Shown here: positions 1 to 6,750 of the stretch, piece after piece | Numbering within the stretch: the stretch's first letter is position 1 | How the letters are laid out: every line of letters begins with the position of its first letter | Assembly (NCBI GenBank): GCA_030039695.1 | Contig: JASHVB010000588.1 | Coordinates: 1 to 14,389 of the forward strand | DNA length: 14,389 nt | Direction of reading: 5' to 3' | DNA from: Acetobacteraceae bacterium | GTDB taxonomy: Bacteria > Pseudomonadota > Alphaproteobacteria > Acetobacterales > Acetobacteraceae | The notes under the pieces: model-generated | What the model saw: only the letters and a program-made list of their open reading frames with translations | Told to the model about the DNA's origin: nothing | Databases searched by the model: none | Position numbers and translations under genes: made by a program

Positions 1-1144
1 GCAGCGAGACAGTTTCCACGGTGGCAATGCCAATCCAAATCGTGCCGCCGAAGTCGATGCGGTCGGGACCTTCGTCAAGCTCGATGAGCACCACAAGCGA
101 ATGCGTCGCACCGCTGCGCTCGCGTGCCGCGCGGGCGACGGCTTCTGTCGACCCCTCGGTCATCGGGCCCGCCAGATGCACGTGGTCAAGGCCGAGCATC
201 CCGTGCAGTTCGGTAAAATCGCGGACGACGATCCCGCGCCGGAACACGTGTTCGGCACCCGGCAGCGACGCCACACGCACCGCGATCTGGCCACTGGTGA
301 ATGTCTCCACCACCGCCAGCGAGCCTTGCTGCAGCAGCAGCGACGCGAGCACGACGCCTTCCAGCGTTTGATCGTCCTCGGCGAGGATGAAATTGCCGAG
401 CCGCCTTCGCACTTCCGCCTGCACTGGCTCCAGCTTGCGGCGAACGTCGTCGCCGTCCTTGCCGCGCACCGTCAACTTGGTCTCGATCTGCGGATAATGC
501 GCGCGGAAGCCGAGCTTGATGCTGCCATCTGGGTCCATCTGCTCGACGCCGGTCAGCAACTGGTCCACATGGGACTCGCCCAGGCCATACGAATGGAAGC
601 GCTTCAGGAAGATCGACGTCGGGTCGCCACCACGCTCCAGCAGCCGCGGGATGATTTGCTCCTCCAGCATGCGCCGCAACTCGCGCGGCACACCAGGGGT
701 GAAGAAGAACCGCGCGCGGCCGATGTCCATCGCGAAACCACAAGCGGTACCAATGGGATTGTCCAGCATCTCCGCGCCAACCGGCAGCAGCGCCTGCTTG
801 CGATTGTTCGGTGGCATGTTGCGAGCGCGCTTGAGGAAAAACTCCTCCATGCGCGCGAGCCAGCCTTCATGCAGCACCAGCTCGACGCCAGCGGCCTGGG
901 CCGCGATTTCCTGCGACAGGTCATCCACGGTTGGGCCAAGGCCGCCGTTGACGATCACCGCGTCGGCGCGGTCGGCCGCAAGACGAAACGCCGCGAGCAG
1001 GCTTTCGCGATCATCGCCGACCGTGGTGCCGGAGTGGACGGAAAGCCCCACATCCTCCAGCTTCTGCGACATATAGCTGAAATTCGTGTTGATGATCTTC
1101 CCTGTCAGGACTTCGTCCCCGGTGCAGATGATCTCGATGCGCAT
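1..1144 (-). CDS. cinA: CinA-family protein (MoaB/MogA-like N-domain plus degenerate PncC-like C-domain), C-terminus cut by window edge
   Basis: 381 residues are visible from the ATG at 1144; the end lies outside the window. The N-terminal half is a molybdopterin-binding/MoaB-like CinA domain: TGDE at residues 8-11, GGLGPTVDD at 67-75, and TPGVP near 149-153. CinA proteins of this type act on pyridine-nucleotide by-products: the N-domain as an ADP-ribose pyrophosphatase, the C-domain as nicotinamide-mononucleotide amidohydrolase. The C-domain (from about 265) aligns by eye with PncC but is degenerate. The ESCTGG catalytic motif reads ETFTSG (280-285, Ser to Thr), the YSNEAK stretch is gone, and the GIAGPxGG loop is replaced by a stretch around ELDEGPD near 352-358. 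NMN deamidation by this protein is therefore doubtful; E. coli YfaY is a known CinA paralogue without amidase activity. The start is supported by GGAGGAGG at 1153-1160, 8 nt upstream. The gene diverges from the VOC gene. The family call is firm; the loss of function is inference. Confidence 0.9.
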   Translation of the reverse strand, partial: MRIEIICTGDEVLTGKIINTNFSYMSQKLEDVGLSVHSGTTVGDDRESLLAAFRLAADRADAVIVNGGLGPTVDDLSQEIAAQAAGVELVLHEGWLARMEEFFLKRARNMPPNNRKQALLPVGAEMLDNPIGTACGFAMDIGRARFFFTPGVPRELRRMLEEQIIPRLLERGGDPTSIFLKRFHSYGLGESHVDQLLTGVEQMDPDGSIKLGFRAHYPQIETKLTVRGKDGDDVRRKLEPVQAEVRRRLGNFILAEDDQTLEGVVLASLLLQQGSLAVVETFTSGQIAVRVASLPGAEHVFRRGIVVRDFTELHGMLGLDHVHLAGPMTEGSTEAVARAARERSGATHSLVVLIELDEGPDRIDFGGTIWIGIATVETVSL

Positions 1145-1162
1145 GGTGGTCGCCTCCTCCCG

Positions 1163-1205
1163 TGCGCAGCTTGCGGGTTGCCGATGCGGAGAGCAAGCTG
1201 GCGCA
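1163..1205. promoter_or_regulatory. Inverted repeat in the cinA/VOC divergent intergenic region, candidate operator
   Basis: CAGCTTGC (1167-1174) and GCAAGCTG (1193-1200) are perfect 8-bp inverted arms 18 nt apart. Allowing one bulged G at 1201, the arms extend to 12 bp (TGCGCAGCTTGC with GCAAGCTG-G-CGCA). The repeat lies in the 91-bp gap between two divergent start codons, where a dimeric repressor or activator would be expected to bind. I see no convincing -35/-10 pair next to it and no regulator gene beside it, so the operator role is inference. Confidence 0.4.
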
Positions 1206-1235
1206 AACCCACCTGCGAGGAAGGAGGAGCACTCG

Positions 1236-1793
1236 ATGCCCAAGTTGCTGTCCCGCCCGCCCGAGCGCCTGCACCATCACGCCTATGTGGTGAAGGACCA
1301 AGAGAAAAACCGGCAGTTCTTTGAGGATGTTCTGGGCATTCCGCTCGTCGCGACGTGGTGCGAACAGCACTTCAATCCATGGGTGAAGCGGGATGTCGCC
1401 TTCTGCCATACGTTCTATGGGCTCGGCGATGGCGGCGCGCTGGCGTTCTTCTCGTTTGCCGACGATGAGGTTTACCAGAAGACACAGGCGGAGAAGCCCG
1501 CAGAGATCGGCAGCTTCGATCACATCGCGTTCAAGGTGGACGATGCGACGTATGACGAGCTGGTGTCACGCGTGAAGGCGGCGCAACTCGACCTGCGCGA
1601 GACCGATCATGGGTATTGCCGGTCGATGTACACCACGTCGCCGGATCGGTTGGTGGTGGAATTCACCGTCGATCCGCAGAATGTCGCGGAGATCGACAGG
1701 ATCAGACGTGCGGATGCGCATTCCGAACTGGCACGCTGGGTCGCGGGAGATCACCACGTCAATAACGATCTACGCGTGAGGGAACACGCGTAG
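1236..1793 (+). CDS. VOC-superfamily (glyoxalase/extradiol dioxygenase fold) metalloprotein
   Basis: 185 residues. The start at 1236 is set by an AAGGAGGAG ribosome site at 1221-1229; the reading frame is open further upstream but that part looks non-coding. It carries the paired beta-alpha-beta-beta-beta modules of the vicinal oxygen chelate fold: RLHHHAYVVKD (11-21, with one of His13-15 as ligand), FDHIAFKVDD (94-103, His96) and LVVEFTVD (139-146, Glu142). These give the usual two-His, one-Glu divalent metal site. Relatives include glyoxalases, ring-cleaving dioxygenases and resistance proteins, so the substrate cannot be assigned from sequence. The C-terminal tail after about residue 160 is longer than the fold needs, and its last seven codons lie inside a perfect hairpin that also holds the stop. 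The gene is monocistronic, divergent from cinA and convergent with the cupin gene. Confidence 0.85.
   Translation: MPKLLSRPPERLHHHAYVVKDQEKNRQFFEDVLGIPLVATWCEQHFNPWVKRDVAFCHTFYGLGDGGALAFFSFADDEVYQKTQAEKPAEIGSFDHIAFKVDDATYDELVSRVKAAQLDLRETDHGYCRSMYTTSPDRLVVEFTVDPQNVAEIDRIRRADAHSELARWVAGDHHVNNDLRVREHA
1770..1793 (+). terminator. Perfect 9-bp hairpin containing the VOC stop codon
   Basis: CTACGCGTG (1770-1778), a six-base loop AGGGAA (1779-1784) and CACGCGTAG (1785-1793) form a perfect stem. The last three bases of the stem are the TAG stop of the VOC gene. There is no U-tract directly after it (the next bases are CGCCGGG), so it is not a classical intrinsic terminator. It may stabilise the mRNA 3' end, act as a pausing or processing site, or be the edge of an inserted repeat. 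Confidence 0.5.
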
Positions 1794-1818
1794 CGCCGGG
1801 AGTATCTTTCGCACAGAG

Positions 1819-1935
1819 CGTGGGCGAGAGGTCGGCGAGCGAAGTGAGACATGTGAGGGTGACGAATGCAGCAAAGTGCTGCGGCGGTACCTTCACCTTC
1901 GATGCCAGTGCCCTCGACCTCTCTCGCCGTACACG
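1819..1935. repeat. Long nested imperfect palindrome between convergent VOC and cupin genes
   Basis: Four nested stems pair by eye: CGTG 1819-1822 with CACG 1932-1935; GGCGAGAGGTCG 1823-1834 with 1915-1928 (12 pairs, two-base bulge at 1924-1925); GAGGGTGA 1855-1862 with TCACCTTC 1893-1900 (8 pairs, one G-U); and a tip GCAGCA 1868-1873 with TGCTGC 1877-1882 around a three-base loop. It fits between the two stop codons and can fold as RNA from either strand. Candidate roles are a bidirectional terminator, a 3'-end structured RNA, or a dispersed palindromic repeat unit. The pairing is seen directly; the role is inference. Confidence 0.5.
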
Positions 1936-1942
1936 GGAGGGG

Positions 1943-2440
1943 TCATTGTGCCCACAGCGTTAACAGCGCCCCATCCGTTCCGCTGACCGGATCCGCACCC
2001 GGCGTCGGCACCTTCACAATATTTCGCACGGCGCCGTCATGCTGCGCGGGATCGCCGCGATACTGGTCCGGTCTCGCCGCATTCTCTGGATATGCGCCGA
2101 CGATCAGGAAATCGTCGGACTTCTCAAGACGGCAATGCCCGACACCCGCCGGCAGCACGACCACATCTCCCGCCTCGATCTCGACCGCCGGACCGTTTGG
2201 GCCGCCGAACTGCACCTTGGCGCGGCCGCGCGCACAGCCCAGTGCCTCGTGCACATTGCTGTGGAAATGTTGGAACGGATGCACGCTGTTGCGCCAGGCG
2301 GGCGGCCAGCGATTGGCGGCGAAATGGGCTTCGATCGCCGCGGGATCGGCCGGCAACGCCCGGCGATAAACCAGCAACGGCAGTCGCGAATTGGGGATAG
2401 CTCCATCGTCGGCGAAGGTGAAAGTCTGTAGCTCGCTCAT
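1943..2440 (-). CDS. YjlB-type cupin domain protein
   Basis: 165 residues, single-domain cupin resembling the Bacillus YjlB family. Visible family features are an N-terminal FADDGAIPNSRLPLLVY strand (8-24), HPFQHFHSNVHEALG (54-68) with His58, His60, His64 and Glu65 as the likely metal ligands of cupin motif 1, KVQFGG (75-80), and motif 2 GDVVVLPAGVGHC (91-103) with His102. The start at 2440 is preceded by GAGGAGGAG (2447-2455) at 6 nt. Function is unknown in the family; many members are small metal-dependent isomerases, dioxygenases or sugar-binding proteins. It lies 267 bp downstream of the FAD oxidoreductase gene on the same strand, so co-transcription is possible but not obvious; it is convergent with the VOC gene. 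Confidence 0.88.
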   Translation of the reverse strand: MSELQTFTFADDGAIPNSRLPLLVYRRALPADPAAIEAHFAANRWPPAWRNSVHPFQHFHSNVHEALGCARGRAKVQFGGPNGPAVEIEAGDVVVLPAGVGHCRLEKSDDFLIVGAYPENAARPDQYRGDPAQHDGAVRNIVKVPTPGADPVSGTDGALLTLWAQ

Positions 2441-2707
2441 GGTCTTCTCCTCCTCGAGGGTGATCGACGATGGCCGCCGATACGCCGTTCTTGATCAACG
2501 GGGCCGGCCGCTCACGCACCACGTGCTGTGGCTGATTTTCACCGGCCATTCACGGCGGCACATTCCACCCGGGACGTAGTTCGCGCAACCGCCGGTACGC
2601 AAACCTCTCTGCGTGTTAGGAGAACAAGGGGCCAGGTATACGCAACCGCCGAACGCGGTTGGTCGCGCGCCTCCTCTGGTTCTTCCGCAGGGACCGGGGA
2701 GTTTCCG
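2441..2707. other. Intergenic region without a supported gene; contains an 11-bp direct repeat
   Basis: This 267-bp stretch lies between the FAD oxidoreductase stop and the cupin start, both on the minus strand. CGCAACCGCCG occurs twice on the plus strand (2584-2594 and 2641-2651). Short palindromes include TTGATCAA near 2491 and GGCCGG (2502-2507) with CCGGCC (2542-2547). The short open frames here show no family resemblance and no good ribosome sites. The stretch presumably holds the cupin promoter; I could not pick a convincing -35/-10 pair. Confidence 0.4.
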
Positions 2708-3970
2708 TCACCGGAATCGCGCTGCTGAATACGGTGCAGGATCGATCTCCGGCGGTATTCCGCTGATAAGGTCCGCCACGAGTCGCCCTGTCGCTGCTCC
2801 AGCCGTCAGCCCGACATGTCCGTGTCCAAACGCGTGCATCACATCCGCACAGCCGGATGCAGGACCGATGCACGGCAGTCCATCCGCGATCGAGGGCCGG
2901 TGACCCATCCACACCTTTACGCGATCCGGCGGCAAATCGGCCGGCAATGCGGGGAACACCCTGCGCGCGAAATCCCGCAGCACATCAGCACGCCGCCAGT
3001 TCGGCGCCGCTGCCAGGCCGGCGAGCTCCACCTGTCCGGCGAGGCGTAATCCCTGCGGCGTCATCACGCACGCCATCTTGCCGTCGCTCGGCATGATCGG
3101 AAGTCGCGGCTCCGCCTCGGGATTTTCGATCACGACATGATAGCCGCGCTCGGTCTCCAGCGGCACACGATCCCCGAGCGCTGCCGCAAGCTGTTTCGAA
3201 TAGGCGCCCGCCGCAATCACCGCCTTGTCGCATTCGATCTCACCGGTCTCGGTACGCACGGCGCGCAGCTTGCCACCATCGATACGGAACCCGGTCGCGC
3301 GCGCACGCTGCCACGCCGCACCGAGCGAGCCTGCGTGCCGCACCAGCGCGCTGACATATCCACCGGGATCGCGACACTGACCATTTCCTTCGATCAGGAG
3401 TGCGAACTTGTAGCGCCGGTCAAGTGACGGCTCGCGCTGACGCAGGTCATCTTCGGAAAGTTCCAGCCACTGCACGCCATTTTCGCGACGCAGGCGCCAC
3501 GACAGTTCTTCGGCCTCGAAGTCCGCGCGGCTGGGGAACACACATAATACGCCCTGCCGCCTGATCAGCTCACCAACACCGGCTTCCTCGGCGAGACGCC
3601 GGTGGCGCTCGGGCGCCTCATGAAGCAGTGGTTTCAGTGCCCGTGCCGTCGCGGCGACGCGCGCTTCCGTTGCGCCGGCGCGCACGAACCGCCACAGCCA
3701 CGGCAGCAATTTGGGCAGATAGGACCATCGGATTGTCAGCGGCCCCAGCGGGTCAGCCAGATAACCCGGCACCTTGCGCCAGATGCCAGGCGCCGACATC
3801 GGAACGACCGAGCTCGGATTGAGCAATGTCCCATTGCCATAGCTAGCGGCCTGCACATCGCCGGGTGTGCCAGGCTCGACGAGCGTGACGCGGTGGCCGT
3901 CGCGCAGCAATTCGATGGCGCAGGCTGCGCCGACGACGCCCGCGCCAATGACGACAACATGATGCGCCAC
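2708..3970 (-). CDS. DadA/DAO-family FAD-dependent amino-acid oxidase or dehydrogenase
   Basis: 420 residues, the normal length for DadA-like enzymes. The N-terminus is a dinucleotide-binding strand-loop-helix (VVVIGAGVVGAACA, 5-18; Gly9, Gly11, Gly14) followed by a LVEPGTPG acidic end. The C-terminus carries the FAD-closing segment GHGHVGLTAGAATG (382-395). These mark the DAO fold, whose members oxidise D-amino acids, sarcosine-type secondary amines or glycine to imines. The start is GTG; no in-frame ATG is near, and an AT-richer GAAGAAGA precedes it. It begins 3 nt after the stop of the solute-binding protein gene, so the two are almost certainly co-translated. The enzyme probably oxidises a compound delivered by that transporter; this is inference, and the exact substrate is not readable. 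DadA itself is membrane-associated and feeds electrons to quinone, and the same may hold here. Confidence 0.88.
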   Translation of the reverse strand: MAHHVVVIGAGVVGAACAIELLRDGHRVTLVEPGTPGDVQAASYGNGTLLNPSSVVPMSAPGIWRKVPGYLADPLGPLTIRWSYLPKLLPWLWRFVRAGATEARVAATARALKPLLHEAPERHRRLAEEAGVGELIRRQGVLCVFPSRADFEAEELSWRLRRENGVQWLELSEDDLRQREPSLDRRYKFALLIEGNGQCRDPGGYVSALVRHAGSLGAAWQRARATGFRIDGGKLRAVRTETGEIECDKAVIAAGAYSKQLAAALGDRVPLETERGYHVVIENPEAEPRLPIMPSDGKMACVMTPQGLRLAGQVELAGLAAAPNWRRADVLRDFARRVFPALPADLPPDRVKVWMGHRPSIADGLPCIGPASGCADVMHAFGHGHVGLTAGAATGRLVADLISGIPPEIDPAPYSAARFR

Positions 3971-3973
3971 GTG

Positions 3974-5557
3974 CTACACGATCTTCTTCACGCCGTAGAA
4001 TTGCGGCCAGCCGTCGCGCACGTCCTGCATGTACTTATGGAAGGCGGTTGGCTGGAAATACATACCCAGCGGGACATAGGGCGGATTTTTCCAGAATTGG
4101 GCCTGCATCTCCTCACACAGCTTGCTCTGTACGGCAATGTTCGGTGCGCTGAACCAGGCATTGCGCAAGTCCTCCATCTTGGCGTCGGTCGGCCAACCGA
4201 ACCAATTGGCCTTGGCGCCGGTGCCGCGGATGGCGATATTCGGTGCGGGCGAGATGTTACCGAACCCGCCAAGGTAGGTGTAGAAGATGTTCCATCCACC
4301 TTTGTCGATCGGCTGCTGGCTGGCACGGCGAGCGACAACGGTGCTCCAGTCCAGTGATTGGAAATCGGTATTGAAGCCAATCTTCTTTAACGAGTCTTCG
4401 GCAACCTGCGCTTCGGCGTAGATTACCGGAATAGACGCGCAAGCGAGGATGACGATCTTCTCGCCGTTATAACCAGCCGCTTTCAGGTCCGCCTTGAGCT
4501 TGTCGTAATCCTTTGGCCCGCGGGTGATGTTGACCCCAACAGTGCTGGCCATCGGCGTGCCAGGCGCGAAGATGCCGACATCTGTCTTAATCAGCGCAGG
4601 ATCCGACCCGGCTACCGCCTCCATGATCTCCTTCTGGTCCATCGCCTCGAGGACGACGCGGCGGATCGCCGGGTTGTCGAACGGTGGAAGCAAGGAGTTG
4701 AAGCGCAGACAGCCGATTTCGCCGGTTCGGTCCTTTACCGTCAGGGTCAGATCTTCGTCCCGCTTGAGCTGCGGCACGAGATCGATCTGCGGGTTTTCCC
4801 ACCAGTCGATCTCCTTCTGTGTCAGTGCTGCTGAAGCGGTGGCGGGATCCGGGATGAAGTTCCAGACAACACGGTCGACGTAAACGATCTTCGGACCCGC
4901 ATTGAAGCTCGGCCTGCCGGTCTTACGCGGGACATAGGCGGTGTTCTTTTCATAAACCACGCGCTGGCCGGGAATGCGTTCTGACGCGACATACTTGAAC
5001 GGGCCACTGCCGATGGCATCAGGGATCTGCTGGTAGGGATCGGTCTTGGCAATCCGCTCCGGCATGATCGCGCAGTAAACCTCTGCGAGCGCAGCCGGTA
5101 GCGGCGCGAACGGCTCCTTCAGCCGGAAGCGGATGACTTTGTCGGATGCAGCGGACAGCTCGTCGGTACGCGCCATCAGCGCGTCGCCGAACGGATTGCG
5201 CTTCGACCAACGGTTAATGGTAGCGACGCAGTCCTTGGCCAGCACCGGCTCGCCGTCGTGGAATGTCAACCCGTCGCGCAGCGTCAGTTCCCACTGCTTG
5301 CCATCGCTCGATGTGGTCGCGCCTTCCACCATCTGTGGCTGAACGTTGAATTCTGCGTCGTAGGCATACAGCGTGTCGAATACGGCGAGCGAAAAGTTCC
5401 GGGTGATGTCTGCGGTGGTCCAGACCGGGTCGATGGAGGCCAGGTCGGCGTGAGGCGTGAAAGTGATCTGCTTGGCTTCCGCAGCGCAGCCAATCCGCGG
5501 CGCGGCGAGCGCCGTTGCCCCGGCCAGGCCGGCCTTCAGTACATCGCGACGCCTCAT
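3974..5557 (-). CDS. ABC transporter solute-binding protein, family 5 (peptide/nickel/opine type), Tat-exported
   Basis: 527 residues from the ATG at 5557, chosen because GGAAGGGGGAT lies 7 nt upstream (5565-5575) and the protein then opens with a signal peptide. The frame stays open further upstream, but that part reads through a dispersed repeat. Residues 1-27 form a twin-arginine signal: RRRDVLKAG (2-10), a short hydrophobic Ala-rich core, and a CAAE cleavage region, so export would be by Tat in folded form. Family 5 hallmarks follow: a LASIDPVWTT start, WELTLRDGLTFHDGEPV, a DAIGSGPFKY segment, an IPDPATASAAL stretch and a C-terminal PPYVPLGMYFQ. It would deliver a ligand to DppBC-like permeases in the inner membrane, but no permease gene is in the window. 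It is coupled to the FAD oxidoreductase, pointing to a peptide, amino-acid or amine-type ligand (inference). Confidence 0.92.
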   Translation of the reverse strand: MRRRDVLKAGLAGATALAAPRIGCAAEAKQITFTPHADLASIDPVWTTADITRNFSLAVFDTLYAYDAEFNVQPQMVEGATTSSDGKQWELTLRDGLTFHDGEPVLAKDCVATINRWSKRNPFGDALMARTDELSAASDKVIRFRLKEPFAPLPAALAEVYCAIMPERIAKTDPYQQIPDAIGSGPFKYVASERIPGQRVVYEKNTAYVPRKTGRPSFNAGPKIVYVDRVVWNFIPDPATASAALTQKEIDWWENPQIDLVPQLKRDEDLTLTVKDRTGEIGCLRFNSLLPPFDNPAIRRVVLEAMDQKEIMEAVAGSDPALIKTDVGIFAPGTPMASTVGVNITRGPKDYDKLKADLKAAGYNGEKIVILACASIPVIYAEAQVAEDSLKKIGFNTDFQSLDWSTVVARRASQQPIDKGGWNIFYTYLGGFGNISPAPNIAIRGTGAKANWFGWPTDAKMEDLRNAWFSAPNIAVQSKLCEEMQAQFWKNPPYVPLGMYFQPTAFHKYMQDVRDGWPQFYGVKKIV

Positions 5558-5608
5558 GATCCAGATCCCCCTTCCGGTTCGATAATGATGTAGGCCGTTT
5601 TCGGGTTG

Positions 5609-5670
5609 CGTGGAAGCAAGCAGGCCTCTGTGGGAGAGCGCTTCGTCGCTACGCTTCTGGCAATGACACG
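5609..5670. repeat. REP-like dispersed intergenic repeat overlapping the hydrolase 3' end
   Basis: The segment containing AGCGCTTCGTCGCTACGC and TGGCAATGACA (plus strand) matches the widely scattered proteobacterial repeat type that ends in GCAATGAC and that, when translated by mistake, gives CHCQKRSDEA-like peptides. CGTG (5609-5612) and CACG (5667-5670) bound it as inverted ends. GAAGC (5613-5617) pairs with GCTTC (5640-5644), and AGGCCT is a small palindrome inside. It lies between the hydrolase and the solute-binding protein genes and includes the hydrolase stop codon (5649-5651). The repeat class is recalled from memory. Confidence 0.6.
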
Positions 5671-6503
5671 TGGACTGGAAGCTCGCTCGCATGCAGTGCG
5701 GCAGCCAAGATTGGCGCCGCGGCCGCCGACATGCGCGCACCGTCATGCCCAACATCGGGCACGTTGATCACGGTCCAGGCGCACCGCGTGCCGAGCACCG
5801 CGGCAGCGTCATGCCCTGCGCGGACATAGTTGTGCGCCCGCTCCAAACGATGTGTGCCCTGCTGCATTGAACGCGGGCCTTTGGGAAAGAACCGGCCGGT
5901 TACCTTGGTGTCCGCCGTACCGGCCATGACCGTGATGCGGAACTGGAGAACCTCGCGGAGCGCGTCCACATCGAGCCCCACCCCACCCAGCCCGAACGGC
6001 CACGTGGTATCCAGGTCCGGCATCGCGTACGTGCCAGCGTTTGCCGCGACCGCCACCGCGACACGCTCGCGCCAACCGAACGACAGCATGCGGTGCACAA
6101 ATTGGCCGCCGGCAGAATGGCCGAACTCGCCGTATCGACGCCGCGCGGTCACGCCGGCTTTGCGCAACGCCAGGAAGAGCCGCTCGTCGATGCCGTAGGT
6201 CCACTGCTCCCGGGGATTCGCGGAACCGTCCTCGCTGTGCATGTTGCCAAAGTGGTAACGCAGATAGTCGGGAAAATACTGCTCGGAAAACTCGATGGAG
6301 ATCGCGAAGATTCCAGCCTCGTCCACCAGATTCAGCCAGTAGTCGCGATACGCCGCGCCGTTCCGCCCAACGCCGTGATGCACGAACAATAACGGCGTGT
6401 CGGAGTCGAAATGCACCGGACGCGCGGCATGCAGCATCAGCGGCCGGTCGGGAAACGCCGGGTCGATGTATGGCTGGGAGTGCGCACCCGGCGCGGCCAC
6501 CAA
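5649..6503 (-). CDS. Alpha/beta hydrolase (serine esterase/lipase-like)
   Basis: About 284 residues. The alpha/beta hydrolase core is clear: strand plus oxyanion region LLFVHHGVGRNG (38-49), nucleophile elbow GHSAGG (128-133, Ser130), a GTADT turn with Asp198 as likely acid, and VGHDG with His253. No signal peptide is seen, so it is probably cytoplasmic. The start is uncertain: no ATG is available near the N-terminus, and the best choices are TTG 6503 or GTG 6500, with no good ribosome site. They fall 16-19 nt after the stop of the small IGHNGGPPLD gene, so translation is probably coupled. The final residues VSLPEA and the stop are encoded inside a REP-like repeat, so the original C-terminus may have been replaced. 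It is last in the cox operon; it could hydrolyse an ester, amide or lactone made or used by the hydroxylase (inference). Confidence 0.82.
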   Translation of the reverse strand: MVAAPGAHSQPYIDPAFPDRPLMLHAARPVHFDSDTPLLFVHHGVGRNGAAYRDYWLNLVDEAGIFAISIEFSEQYFPDYLRYHFGNMHSEDGSANPREQWTYGIDERLFLALRKAGVTARRRYGEFGHSAGGQFVHRMLSFGWRERVAVAVAANAGTYAMPDLDTTWPFGLGGVGLDVDALREVLQFRITVMAGTADTKVTGRFFPKGPRSMQQGTHRLERAHNYVRAGHDAAAVLGTRCAWTVINVPDVGHDGARMSAAAAPILAAALHASELPVHVSLPEA

Positions 6504-6519
6504 CCGACGGAGATCATGC

Positions 6520-6744
6520 TCAAAGATGGACGCCGCGCTCCATAATCTCGAGAGTATATTGCCGATAGGTCATGCCGAGGGCCTCGGCACGCACCAGCCG
6601 CCGCAGCGCGATCTCTCGCACGGGCGTCTTCCACGCCCGTTTCACCGCGCGCTTCCAGCAGAACAACCGCCAGGAGGCGTTCGGATCATCGAGATCCGGA
6701 TCGAGCGGCGGACCGCCGTTATGGCCGATCCGCGCCAGAAACAT
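6520..6744 (-). CDS. Small conserved protein with IGHNGGPPLD motif, function unknown
   Basis: 74 residues. It opens with RIGHNGGPPLD (5-15), a motif I recall from many small hypothetical proteins of Alphaproteobacteria. A basic, aromatic and helical region follows (WRLFCWKRAVKRAWK, 25-39), then REIALRRLVRAEALGMTYRQY (43-63) ending in EIMERGVHL. The second half looks like two short helices and could bind nucleic acid or a protein partner, but no known domain is evident. There is no signal or membrane segment. The ATG at 6744 lies 6 nt after the coxM stop, so translation is likely coupled; a weak AAGGCAGG lies further upstream inside coxM. Its place between coxM and the hydrolase, within the operon, makes an accessory role for the molybdenum enzyme possible, but no function is known. 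Confidence 0.75.
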   Translation of the reverse strand: MFLARIGHNGGPPLDPDLDDPNASWRLFCWKRAVKRAWKTPVREIALRRLVRAEALGMTYRQYTLEIMERGVHL

Positions 6745-6750
6745 GCACCA

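Noticed and set aside
101..1324. Long plus-strand open frame (407 codons)
   Set aside because: It is antisense to cinA and then runs into the VOC gene out of frame; no family resemblance and Arg/His-rich composition typical of a GC-rich shadow frame.
5558..5755. N-terminal extension of the solute-binding protein
   Set aside because: The extension reads through a dispersed repeat (CHCQKRSDEA-like translation) and the hydrolase 3' end; the internal ATG at 5557 has a strong ribosome site and a Tat signal directly after it.
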